Assembly (NCBI RefSeq): GCF_003363155.1
Contig: NZ_QRBE01000003.1
Span: forward strand, 372,001-436,000
Direction of reading: 5' to 3'
DNA length: 64,000 bases
Source: Dyella monticola
GTDB lineage: Bacteria; Pseudomonadota; Gammaproteobacteria; Xanthomonadales; Rhodanobacteraceae
In this document: positions 27,964 to 38,790 of the stretch, one piece after another
Layout: each line of letters opens with the position of its first letter
How positions within the stretch are numbered: position 1 is the first letter of the stretch
Notes under the pieces: model-generated
Seen by the model: only the letters and a program-made list of their open reading frames with translations
What the model was told of the DNA's origin: nothing
The model's database searches: none
Translations under genes and position numbers: made by a program

Positions 27964-28308
27964 TCAGCCCGCATGACAGTCTATGCCAGGCGCGCTGGCG
28001 ATCGTTTCGCCCGGGGCGAGCGGTGCAAGCATGCCCTCACGCATACCCTTGGTCCACCATTGCCATCCGTCGCCCGCATAGCGGGCGCCACTTCCGGAAA
28101 TCACGCTGTGCAAGGTATGTGTTGCATGGTGAATGCTGATCACGGCCGTCTGGGAGTCGGGATAAGCCGCCTCGACCGTTTGTCCATCACTGCACGTGTA
28201 GTTCACCCATGCGAAAGGGTCGCTCGCCTGGGCGTGGTAAGAAGGTGCCGTCGCGCAGCCGGACAGCGCAACTATCATCGTCGCTATGCAACCGCGCACG
28301 ATCATCAC
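27964..28308 (-). CDS. MliC-type lipoprotein (putative C-type lysozyme inhibitor)
   Basis: A 114-residue protein with a lipoprotein signal: MIVRGCIATMIVALSGC ends in the lipobox LSGC, so it is probably an outer-membrane lipoprotein. The mature part FAWVNYTCSDGQTVEAAYPDSQTAV and YAGDGWQWWTKGMREGML match the MliC/PliC fold, whose YxC...QxVxAxY and WWxKGxxA-like segments are characteristic. These proteins bind and inhibit host-type C-type lysozymes. No lysozyme or linked gene is adjacent. Confidence 0.78.
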   Translation of the reverse strand: MMIVRGCIATMIVALSGCATAPSYHAQASDPFAWVNYTCSDGQTVEAAYPDSQTAVISIHHATHTLHSVISGSGARYAGDGWQWWTKGMREGMLAPLAPGETIASAPGIDCHAG

Positions 28309-28382
28309 TGCGCCCTCCGCGTTCTATCTTGCGGAGCATGGCGCGGACGGTCCGGTGAACGCGGCGCTGCGATTGATTTTGT

Positions 28383-28775
28383 TCAATGCAACGCGGACTG
28401 TGCCAATGCCTTGATCTGGGCGGAATCGGTTACGCCAACCAATCGTCCCGTTTCTTTGCCGCCGTCGAAGGCGATCAACGTGCTTTGCTGGATGATGCCC
28501 AGCTGACGCTTCTCAGCGTTCTGATTGTCGTAATCGAGCCGCAAAATGACCAGTTTCGCAAAGGCAGGATCCTTTGCCATGGCATCGATCGTCGGCGCCT
28601 GCTTGCGGCAAATCGGACACCAGCTTGCGTAGGCATCCACCAATACAGGTTTGCCCGCTGCCCGTGCGGCCTTCAGGGCAGCAGTGGTGAAGGGTTGGAT
28701 GGGTTGCGCCATCACGGGTGCGATCATGCCTAGGCCGAGCACGGCAATGAGGGAAAGCTTGCGAAGGGCGGACAT
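28383..28775 (-). CDS. periplasmic thioredoxin-family protein
   Basis: A 130-residue protein with signal peptide (LSLIAVLGLGMIAPVMA). The thioredoxin-fold active site SWCPICRKQ has cysteines at about residues 53 and 56. The partner cis-Pro region is less obvious (QQSTLIAFDGG). A GGAG site precedes ATG 28775. It is divergent from the CcdA-like gene, whose product could supply electrons across the membrane (inference from proximity). Confidence 0.82.
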   Translation of the reverse strand: MSALRKLSLIAVLGLGMIAPVMAQPIQPFTTAALKAARAAGKPVLVDAYASWCPICRKQAPTIDAMAKDPAFAKLVILRLDYDNQNAEKRQLGIIQQSTLIAFDGGKETGRLVGVTDSAQIKALAQSALH

Positions 28776-28895
28776 GGGTCAATCTCCGTGTGGATGCAGA
28801 TGGCTATTCGTACGGGAAGGGCGCCCGGTTACAGGGTAACCCTGGCGTCTGGCCGGACGAATGAAAAGCGACATCGCCAACCTAAGGAGTCCAAT

Positions 28896-28946
28896 ATGTC
28901 AGCCCGCCCGATCACGCAGCTCTATCGCCCCACGGTGCGGTCATGA
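28896..28946 (+). CDS. possible 16-residue leader peptide coupled to the CcdA-like gene
   Basis: An ATG at 28896 has a strong AAGGAG site 7-12 bases upstream and reads 16 codons (MSARPITQLYRPTVRS). Its TGA (28944-28946) overlaps the ATG of the next gene as ATGA. The downstream gene lacks its own ribosome site, so translation is probably coupled to this ORF. No homology claim is made. Confidence 0.45.
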   Translation: MSARPITQLYRPTVRS

Positions 28947-29668
28947 GCGGTCAGCTCAATCCGCTGGTGGCCTATGTGGCGGGTGCTCTGACCATCCTGT
29001 CGCCGTGCGTGATCCCGCTCGTGCCGATCGTGTTGGGGAGCGCGGCGCAGCGTCATCGTTGGGGGCCCTTGGCCCTGGCGATCGGATTGGTGGCGTCGTT
29101 CACGGTCACAGGGTTTGTGATTGCCACCGTCGGCGCGTCCGTGGGTTTGAATGCCCAGACGATCCGTTTGGCAAGCGCAGTGTTGTTGCTGCTGGTCGGT
29201 ATCGTTCTGCTGGTCCCGCGCTTGCAGGCCGTGTTCGAGCACGCCGCCGGGCCGCTCGCCAACTGGGCCGGTGAACATCAGGCGCGTCTGGAACGCTTCG
29301 GCTTAGCCGGTCAAGCGGGCATTGGCGTACTGCTTGGATTGGTGTGGAGTCCCTGCGTGGGTCCAACGTTGGGTGCGGCCACGTTGCTCGCCGCCCAAGG
29401 TAAGGATTTAGGACAGGTCGCCACGGTCATGCTCGCCTTTGCACTCGGCATTGCGACGGTGTTGCTCGTCGTTGCGTTGTTTGCGCAGCGTCTGTTCTCG
29501 CGTCGCAGAGGCGTCTTGATGACGGTAGGCGCACGCGGCAGGCGTATTTTTGGCGTACTTATCGTGCTGGTCGGTGCGTTGATCATCACCGGCACCGACC
29601 ATGCATTGGAGGCTGCCATCATCGGAGTGTTGCCGGATTGGGTCACCAATCTCACGACCTCGCCATGA
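28943..29668 (+). CDS. CcdA/DsbD-type thiol-disulfide transmembrane protein
   Basis: A 241-residue membrane protein with about six hydrophobic segments. The paired cysteines of the family are visible in TILSPCVIPLVP and VWSPCVGPTLGAA, one in each three-helix half. Such proteins carry reducing equivalents from cytoplasmic thioredoxin to periplasmic thioredoxin-like partners. The divergent neighbour encodes a candidate partner. Translation likely depends on the short ORF that overlaps its start. Confidence 0.85.
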   Translation: MSGQLNPLVAYVAGALTILSPCVIPLVPIVLGSAAQRHRWGPLALAIGLVASFTVTGFVIATVGASVGLNAQTIRLASAVLLLLVGIVLLVPRLQAVFEHAAGPLANWAGEHQARLERFGLAGQAGIGVLLGLVWSPCVGPTLGAATLLAAQGKDLGQVATVMLAFALGIATVLLVVALFAQRLFSRRRGVLMTVGARGRRIFGVLIVLVGALIITGTDHALEAAIIGVLPDWVTNLTTSP

Positions 29669-29686
29669 CATCCTCGCGTGATGCGC

Positions 29687-30109
29687 TCAATTCGTTCCGA
29701 TGATGCGCCCCGATTGGGCGTCGAGCTGCAGCGTAACGCTAGCGCCCGCTGGGCTTTTTGCCTTGGCCTTCCAGACGCCATTATCGAAATCGACATCGTG
29801 GACGTGTGTGTAGCCCTCCGAAGAAAGCGTGGCGCGAATGTCGGCCTCACTCATGCGTGACACCTGCTTGTTCGGATAAGCCTTGCCCGTAATCGGATCG
29901 ACCCGCACTTTCACGCGTTCGCCATCGCCGCTGCGGCCACGGGCCGTCCACACGCCATCCTTGAAATCCACATCATGGATATCGGTGTAGCCCTGTTGCT
30001 TCAGTTGCGCGACAATTTCCTGCTTGGTCAAGGCTTGGTCTTGCGCGATGGCATAGGTGCCGGCGCATCCCACGACGCATGCAAAGGCCAATGAAGCGAT
30101 CTTCTTCAC
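29687..30109 (-). CDS. periplasmic protein with two PepSY-like repeats
   Basis: 140 residues after GTG 30109, which has an AGGG site and starts a signal peptide (VKKIASLAFACVVGCAGTYAIA). Two tandem repeats follow: LTKQEIVAQLKQQGYTDIHD...VRVDPITGKAYPN and MSEADIRATLSSEGYTHVHD...LQLDAQSGRIIGTN, both of PepSY type with the conserved D-x-x-(T/S)-G-(K/R). PepSY domains are found in secreted inhibitors and sensors. It converges on the CcdA-like gene. Confidence 0.8.
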   Translation of the reverse strand: MKKIASLAFACVVGCAGTYAIAQDQALTKQEIVAQLKQQGYTDIHDVDFKDGVWTARGRSGDGERVKVRVDPITGKAYPNKQVSRMSEADIRATLSSEGYTHVHDVDFDNGVWKAKAKSPAGASVTLQLDAQSGRIIGTN

Positions 30110-30276
30110 GGACTTACCCTCGTTGCTGTGAGCGCAAGCAGTCTCCGTCGCACACAATCAACCTTCGGTGAAAAAAATTTACGGTGGACAGCGTTTATTC
30201 ATGCGCATGAATCGCGGCATATACCGTGAACGGTGCTGTGCGTAGGCGTTGTCAACGGACTGTCTGAGCCAAATAG

Positions 30277-30310
30277 AAAAAGCCCGCTCAATAATAAGCG
30301 GGCTTTTTTT
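30277..30310 (-). terminator. Rho-independent terminator after the regulatory-like domain gene
   Basis: AAAAAGCCCGCT ... AGCGGGCTTTTTTT forms an 8-bp stem flanked by A-run and T-run, so it can function on both strands. On the minus strand it lies 24 bases after the stop of the 30334-30726 gene. Its stem is identical to that of the tRNA-Phe terminator at 31019-31046. Confidence 0.85.
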
Positions 30311-30333
30311 AAAGTGATCAGAACGCAATGCGT

Positions 30334-30726
30334 TTAGCGGTCGGCTGCCGCACATTGGTCATTAGGGCACGCGAAGTCGATTTCGGCGCCTCGGCCCGCG
30401 ATGAGCGCAACATGGGCACGTGTATCGACCGTTTGTTCGCCTTTCTGCAGCGTGATGATGTAGTCGCCTGCCGGCAGCGACTCGATCTTGTAGTGCCCCT
30501 TTTTACTCACCGTTTCGTGGCGGTGCATGCCGGTGGAGCTGAGCGCCGTGACGGTCTCCCCTGCCGGTGCCTGGCCGAAGATGTGAGCGGTTGTCGACTG
30601 CGCGTGCGCAGTGACAGAGGGTAGGGAACTGACGATACCCAGTGCAATGAAAGCAGCTGCATTACGCATGGAAAACAACCAGCGGCATGGTTTATGGCTG
30701 GCTTTAAAACACTCGATGTTACGCAT
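30334..30726 (-). CDS. secreted carboxypeptidase-regulatory-like domain protein
   Basis: 130 residues. The start ATG 30726 has an AGGAG site; a second in-frame ATG at 30669 begins another MRN sequence followed by the hydrophobic stretch AAAFIALGIVSSLPSV. Mature part TTAHIFGQAPAGETVTALS...KGHYKIESLPAGDYIITLQ is one beta-sandwich regulatory-like domain, as seen at the N-terminus of Oar-type TonB-dependent receptors, but here it stands alone. Function unknown. It is enclosed by two nearly identical terminators. Confidence 0.7.
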   Translation of the reverse strand: MRNIECFKASHKPCRWLFSMRNAAAFIALGIVSSLPSVTAHAQSTTAHIFGQAPAGETVTALSSTGMHRHETVSKKGHYKIESLPAGDYIITLQKGEQTVDTRAHVALIAGRGAEIDFACPNDQCAAADR

Positions 30727-31018
30727 GGAAACTCCTGTTTCACGATGACAGTGCGGACGCACGGCGCCAGCCCTGACCTTATTTGTTGGCCATTGGCTCA
30801 CCATGCTTGTTGACGATGCAATGCCGATTTTGCTTCCGTGCATAGGCTGCTCGCGCTACTGCTCTCCCTGTGCGCTGGGCAAGAGATTTCCCAGTCGTGT
30901 TGGCCCATACCCCATTGGACCAAATTCGAAAGATCGGTTCGATTCCGGGTCTCGATCATTTGCCACGAATGGCTCGGGCGTCAAATGCCTTTGGACATGG
31001 TTCGCATGCGCCAAAATG
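30727..31018. other. gene-free stretch between the regulatory-like gene and tRNA-Phe
   Basis: No convincing coding sequence. Open frames on both strands overlap the tRNA or have no ribosome site. It includes a 13-base copy of the tRNA T-arm sequence CGGTTCGATTCCG at 30935-30947, on the opposite strand to tRNA-Phe, possibly a tRNA remnant. The promoter of the 30334-30726 gene must lie here. Confidence 0.5.
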
Positions 31019-31046
31019 AAAAAGCCCGCTCGATAAGCGGGCTTTT
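31019..31046 (-). terminator. Rho-independent terminator of tRNA-Phe
   Basis: AAAAAGCCCGCT and AGCGGGCTTTTT form an 8-bp stem with A- and T-runs, starting 14 bases beyond the CCA end of the tRNA in its direction of transcription. Confidence 0.88.
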
Positions 31047-31059
31047 TCATGGAATGCAA

Positions 31060-31135
31060 TGGTGGCCGGGGACGGAATCGAACCGCCGACACGGGGATTT
31101 TCAATCCCCTGCTCTACCAACTGAGCTACCCGGCC
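31060..31135 (-). tRNA. tRNA-Phe (GAA)
   Basis: The 76-base gene has a perfect 7-bp acceptor stem GGCCGGG/CCCGGCC, discriminator A and encoded CCA. The D-arm is AGCTCAGTTGGTAGAGC. The anticodon loop is TTGAAAA (anticodon GAA) on a GGGGA/TCCCC stem. The T-arm is GGCGGTTCGATTCCGTC. It lies downstream of yggX on the same strand but has its own promoter. Confidence 0.98.
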
Positions 31136-31160
31136 AGAAGACGGCCATGTGTTACATGGA

Positions 31161-31196
31161 GCCGCACATTAAATCGAATGTGCGGCAGTACGTCAA
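31161..31196 (-). promoter_or_regulatory. tRNA-Phe promoter overlapped by a perfect palindrome
   Basis: On the minus strand TTGACG (31191-31196), a 17-base spacer and TTTAAT (31168-31173) match sigma-70 -35/-10 boxes upstream of tRNA-Phe. The -35 overlaps the yggX stop codon. GCCGCACATT and AATGTGCGGC (31161-31170, 31177-31186) form a perfect 10-bp stem across the -10, which could be the yggX terminator or an operator. Confidence 0.7.
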
Positions 31197-31468
31197 GACT
31201 CTTGCGGTGGTTTGTAACCCTCTGGCTGCTTAACGTCGCCGCCAAACAGAAATTTTTCCATTTCGCCGCCCAGGAACTGGCGGGATTTGGGGTCGAGCGG
31301 ATTGAGGCGGTATTCGTTGATCAGCATGGTCTGATGCGCTAGCCATTGCTGCCACGCGGGCTTGGAAATCTGCTCGTAAATGCGTTGCCCGAGCGGGCCT
31401 GGCCAAGGCGCGAAATCCAGGGCTTGGGCATCGATGCCGAGCTTGGCACAATGAATGGTACGGCTCAT
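31193..31468 (-). CDS. yggX: Fe(II)-trafficking / oxidative damage protection protein YggX
   Basis: 91 residues beginning [24 protein letters not shown], the conserved YggX start with its Cys7. The continuation [30 protein letters not shown] is diagnostic. YggX protects Fe-S proteins and supports MutY, and co-occurrence with mutY (18 bases upstream) is conserved across gammaproteobacteria. Confidence 0.95.
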   Translation of the reverse strand: MSRTIHCAKLGIDAQALDFAPWPGPLGQRIYEQISKPAWQQWLAHQTMLINEYRLNPLDPKSRQFLGGEMEKFLFGGDVKQPEGYKPPQES

Positions 31469-31486
31469 CGGACAGTCTCTTGTCAG

Positions 31487-32536
31487 TTAGGGTGCGGCAG
31501 GTTCAGGCAGCGCCATCAGCAACGAACGCACTGGCGCGGGCAAGCCCAGCGCGTGCAGGTCGCCGATGGCGCACCAACGCAGATGCGCATTATCGGCGAT
31601 TGCGAGCGCGGGTGCTGCAGCATCGAACAGCAGCGGCTGGATTTGCAGGCGATAGTGGCTGAACACATGCACGAAGGGTGTAAGTGTAAGGGCGTCGTCG
31701 ATGCGGGCATGATGTTGCGCTTGGCGCCATGCGCTGTCGGTATCGTCGGCTTCGGGCAGGCTCCACAAGCCGGACCATACACCTTGCGCACCACGCTTAT
31801 GCAGCAGAACACGGCCGTCGATGTCGCGCAAAACCAGCATGACCGTGCTGCGCGTCGGTAACGCCTTGCCAGGCTTGGGTGTGGGAAGCTGCGCGGTGAG
31901 ATGGTCGCGGTTCGCTACGCAGTCGGCCTGCATCGGGCATACGGCGCACAGGGGGCGTGCACGTACGCACACCGTAGCGCCCAGATCCATGATGGCTTGT
32001 GTGTAATCGGCGGTACGCTCGGCCGGGGTATGCGCATCGGCGTGCTGCCAGAGTTGCTTTTCAACGTCGCGTTCGCCCGGATAGCCGGCGATACCGTGGA
32101 AGCGGGTAAGCACGCGCTTCACGTTGCCATCGAGAATGGGAAAGCGCAGCCCGTAAGCCTGCGCCAAGATCGCGCCGGCGGTGGAGCGGCCGATGCCTGG
32201 CAGTTCGGCCAGCGCATCGAAATTGGGCGGTAGTTCACCATTGTGATGCGTCACGCACGTTTGTGCCGCGCGATGCAGAAAACGTGCGCGACGGTAGTAG
32301 CCCAATCCAGACCAAAGCGCGAGCACGGTATCTTCGTCGGCGGCAGCGAGATCGCGCAGCGCCGGCAATTGCGCGACGAAGCGCAGAAAATAAGGGATGA
32401 CCGTCGCCACCTGCGTCTGCTGCAACATGATCTCGGACAGCCACACACGATACGCATCGCGCGGGTGTTGCCAGGGCAGGTCGTGACGCCCGTGGTGGTC
32501 GAACCAGGCGAGCAGGGCGGAGCTAAAAGTAGTCAC
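31487..32536 (-). CDS. mutY: A/G-specific adenine glycosylase MutY
   Basis: 349-residue repair enzyme removing A opposite 8-oxoG. The helix-hairpin-helix LPGIGRSTAGAILAQA precedes the catalytic Asp in PILDGNVKRVLTR. Glu is in LSEIMLQQTQVATV. The 4Fe-4S ligands follow C-x6-C-x2-C-x5-C in CVRARPLCAVCPMQADC. A C-terminal Nudix-like domain recognises 8-oxoG. The GTG start at 32536 overlaps the AsmA gene stop as GTGA, which decides against the longer upstream frame. Confidence 0.95.
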   Translation of the reverse strand: MTTFSSALLAWFDHHGRHDLPWQHPRDAYRVWLSEIMLQQTQVATVIPYFLRFVAQLPALRDLAAADEDTVLALWSGLGYYRRARFLHRAAQTCVTHHNGELPPNFDALAELPGIGRSTAGAILAQAYGLRFPILDGNVKRVLTRFHGIAGYPGERDVEKQLWQHADAHTPAERTADYTQAIMDLGATVCVRARPLCAVCPMQADCVANRDHLTAQLPTPKPGKALPTRSTVMLVLRDIDGRVLLHKRGAQGVWSGLWSLPEADDTDSAWRQAQHHARIDDALTLTPFVHVFSHYRLQIQPLLFDAAAPALAIADNAHLRWCAIGDLHALGLPAPVRSLLMALPEPAAP

Positions 32537-33621
32537 TGTGAACGTGGTGCCATCGATGGGTTGGTGACCGGCGCACTGGTCGCAGGAGCAGGTACGGCGT
32601 CCCCCGTTTGGACGCTCAAGCCTTCGATATGCACGTTGCCGACATCCAGCGTGGCCATCTCGATGTGTCCATTGCCGGGTGGCATGGAGAGTCGCGGACC
32701 CTGCGGACGGGCAAGCCCGTTCCACCATTGCGCGAGCGCGAGCGGCGGCAGTTGGAGATCGATGTGGTTGTCGCGACCGAGCAATTTCAAATGCAGGAGC
32801 AGCGGCTTGCCTTGCGTGGCGGGGGTGAGCATGACGGCCGCGTCGTAATCACTCTCGCTCGCCAGGTGAAACTTGCCCTGCAGCTGCATCGACGCATTGG
32901 CTGCGCCCATCCAGCGTGCGTCGCCGGTCAAGTGCAGCGTGGTGGCGCTGCGATCGGTGACGTGTATGGTGATGTTGTTGAGCTTGAGCACGCCGTTATC
33001 GATGCGCGGCACACTAGAGAATTGCCATTGCAGCGGAGTGCCGTCTGTTTCGCTGCCTGATAGATTCACCCAAAACGCTTGCCCGGGTGTGAGGCGACCG
33101 GTATCGAGCGAAACGTCGCTCAGCCACTCACGGTCGCCTTGGACCACGCTGCCGTTGCGGATGCGCACGCCGGTCGCAATGCGTGGCACTTCTTCGGGCA
33201 CCTTGGTCGATTGTGGTGGCAGGTTTACCAGCCATGCTTGCAGGGCATCCAGATCCACCCGCGGCGAATTGATTTGCATGCGCGAGATTTCCACCTGACG
33301 CCCGAGCAGCGCACGCCATGGCAATACCAGCCGACCATTGGCGGCCAGCAGGATGGGCATGTTGTTGGGGTTCGCACCGTTGTCGCGTGCGACCAGGGTA
33401 ATGCCTTCCAGTTGCAACGCCGGGCGCGGGAACAAGGTTGGACTGGCCGGGCTGGACAACGTCAGCTCTAAACCCGCCTGCTGCGCCTGTGCTTTAAGCA
33501 ACGCGGTGAAGCGATCCGGTTGCAGCAACAGATACAGCGCCACTAACACTACGAGCGCGATGCCGGCCAGCACGCTGGTGCAAATGATCAGCAGCAGTCG
33601 CAGCGGGCGCGGCAGGTTCAT
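32533..33621 (-). CDS. AsmA-family protein
   Basis: 362 residues: one N-terminal membrane helix (LLLIICTSVLAGIALVVLVALYLL) and a long periplasmic beta-rich domain. The motif LTLSSPASPTLFPRPALQLEGITL corresponds to the AsmA start where the chain leaves the membrane. AsmA-like proteins are thought to be lipid-conduit or outer-membrane biogenesis factors. It lacks the long central part of full AsmA/TamB. It sits between ftsY and mutY with a TGATG junction to ftsY, which implies one operon. Confidence 0.8.
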   Translation of the reverse strand: MNLPRPLRLLLIICTSVLAGIALVVLVALYLLLQPDRFTALLKAQAQQAGLELTLSSPASPTLFPRPALQLEGITLVARDNGANPNNMPILLAANGRLVLPWRALLGRQVEISRMQINSPRVDLDALQAWLVNLPPQSTKVPEEVPRIATGVRIRNGSVVQGDREWLSDVSLDTGRLTPGQAFWVNLSGSETDGTPLQWQFSSVPRIDNGVLKLNNITIHVTDRSATTLHLTGDARWMGAANASMQLQGKFHLASESDYDAAVMLTPATQGKPLLLHLKLLGRDNHIDLQLPPLALAQWWNGLARPQGPRLSMPPGNGHIEMATLDVGNVHIEGLSVQTGDAVPAPATSAPVTNPSMAPRSQ

Positions 33622-34706
33622 CAGCTCGTTGCAAAGTCGGCAGGGAGAAGGCCGTCTACATAAGCGTCAGCGTCGAAGACGCGCAAATCCGTGGCGGTTT
33701 CGCCCAGGCCGACGAAGCGGATCGGCAAACCGAACTCGCGCGCCAGCGCAAACACCACCCCGCCCTTGGCGGTACCGTCCAGCTTGGTGACCACCAGGCC
33801 CGTGACGCCGACGATCTGGCGGAACTGGCGCACCTGATTCACGGCGTTTTGGCCGGTCGTTCCATCGATCACCATCAGCACCTCGTGCGGCGCCTCGGCG
33901 TCGAGCTTCTTGAGCACGCGGGCGATCTTGCCAAGCTCGTCCATCAGGCCGGCCTGCGTGTGCAGGCGACCGGCGGTGTCGGCGATCAATACGTCCGCCT
34001 GGCGTGAGCGCGCGGCCTGCAGCGCATCGAAGATCACGCTGGCGGCATCGGCGTCCTGGCCTTGCGAGATCACCGGGACTTGATTGCGTTCGCCCCAGGC
34101 CTTGAGTTGTTCCACCGCGGCGGCACGGAAGGTGTCGCCGGCGGCCAACAAAACCTCTCGGTGTTCATCGCGCCAGCGGCGGGCGAGCTTGCCGATGGTG
34201 GTGGTTTTGCCGACGCCGTTGATGCCGACGGTGAGCACGACGAAAGGCTGTCGGCCGCCGATATCCAGCGGTTTCTGCACGGGCTTGAGCAGTGCGATCA
34301 GTTCTTGCCGCAGCGCCCCGAGCAGCGCGCCGGCATCGGCAAACTCACGCTTGTGCATGCGTTTGCGCAGGTTCTCCACCAGCGTCGTGCTGGCTTCAAT
34401 ACCCACGTCGGCGGTGATCAGCGTGGTTTCCAGTTCATCCAGCAGGTTGTCGTCCAGCTTGGGATGGCGGGCGAAGAGGCTGGTAAGCCCGCGGGCGAAG
34501 GTGCTGCCGGAAAGGCGTTCGCGCCATCCTCGCTTGGCCGGCGTCGACTCGCTCGTCGTGACATCGGCAGGCGCGGTTTGCGGCGCGATGTCCGCGATAA
34601 CCGTTACCGGTTCAGCCGCCGGCGCCTGAGTTGGCGCCTGAGGCGTGGCTTCCTCGCTGTCGCCCGCGCCTTGATCGGCGGGTTTTTTTTTCCAGAACTT
34701 GAGCAT
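33621..34706 (-). CDS. ftsY: signal recognition particle receptor FtsY
   Basis: 361 residues. A Pro/Ala/Thr-rich acidic N-domain (A domain, ~70 residues) precedes NG GTPase domains: G1 GINGVGKTTTIGKLARRW (as GVGKTTTIGKLA), G3 DTAGRLHTQ and G4 TKLDGTAKGG. It docks ribosome-SRP complexes at the membrane. A run of nine A's covers codons 6-8 (KKK), close to the start. Confidence 0.96.
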   Translation of the reverse strand: MLKFWKKKPADQGAGDSEEATPQAPTQAPAAEPVTVIADIAPQTAPADVTTSESTPAKRGWRERLSGSTFARGLTSLFARHPKLDDNLLDELETTLITADVGIEASTTLVENLRKRMHKREFADAGALLGALRQELIALLKPVQKPLDIGGRQPFVVLTVGINGVGKTTTIGKLARRWRDEHREVLLAAGDTFRAAAVEQLKAWGERNQVPVISQGQDADAASVIFDALQAARSRQADVLIADTAGRLHTQAGLMDELGKIARVLKKLDAEAPHEVLMVIDGTTGQNAVNQVRQFRQIVGVTGLVVTKLDGTAKGGVVFALAREFGLPIRFVGLGETATDLRVFDADAYVDGLLPADFATS

Positions 34707-34838
34707 GAAGGGCTCATTCGAAGACTAAAGTGGGGAGCGCTGACCCGTAGATGGCATGATGTTCATAACGACATGGATCAGAGCGTCAGCCAACATGCTA
34801 ACACCCCCATATGTACTGTCCGCTGAGGAGGCGGGCGC

Positions 34839-36479
<1,641 letters not shown>

Positions 36480-36513
36480 CGTTCAAGGCTGAGATTTTCT
36501 CGGTTGCCGAACC

Positions 36514-36545
36514 GGCCTCTTCCCCCGCATGCAGGGGAAGAGGCC
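36514..36545. terminator. 12-bp stem hairpin after the lipoprotein gene
   Basis: GGCCTCTTCCCC (36514-36525) and GGGGAAGAGGCC (36534-36545) are perfect complements around an 8-base loop CGCATGCA. It lies 35 bases after the lipoprotein stop. No T-run; member of the CCTCTYCCC palindrome group. Confidence 0.5.
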
Positions 36546-36708
36546 ACGAGCTCTACGCTCGGTCGCCCCGGCGAAAGCCTGGGCCCAGCGTCTTCGCCAC
36601 ACCCCGGTTTTGCTGCGGCAACGGGCGGCCAACCACTGCGGCTGCTTTACATGGTGCCGTGGCGCTGTTGCTGCTTCGCACAACCGCCAGGCGGCCCATG
36701 TAAACTAA

Positions 36709-38678
<1,970 letters not shown>

Positions 38679-38741
38679 ACGCCTGGAAGTGATCACGGGC
38701 AAAAAACGCACACGTATCACCTGGCGAAAAACGTACACACG

Positions 38742-38769
38742 CGTCATTCCGGCCTTCGCCGGAATGACG
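38742..38769. repeat. GTCATTCCGGC palindrome
   Basis: A perfect 12-bp stem CGTCATTCCGGC / GCCGGAATGACG with CTTC loop, between ggt and the metallo-hydrolase gene. Same family as 61913-61940 and the paired elements at 27345-27426 and 44653-44771. Confidence 0.7.
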
Positions 38770-38790
38770 GCAAAGCAAGCGGGGATAGTC

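Noticed and set aside
28861-29274. A frame beginning at ATG 28861 before the CcdA-like gene
   Set aside because: It becomes a shadow of the membrane protein gene; the 16-codon ORF at 28896 has the better ribosome site.
30935-30947. A second tRNA gene suggested by the T-arm sequence
   Set aside because: No acceptor, D-arm or anticodon stem could be folded around it.
30838-31233. A plus-strand frame covering the tRNA-Phe region
   Set aside because: It runs through a tRNA and its terminator and has no ribosome site or homology.
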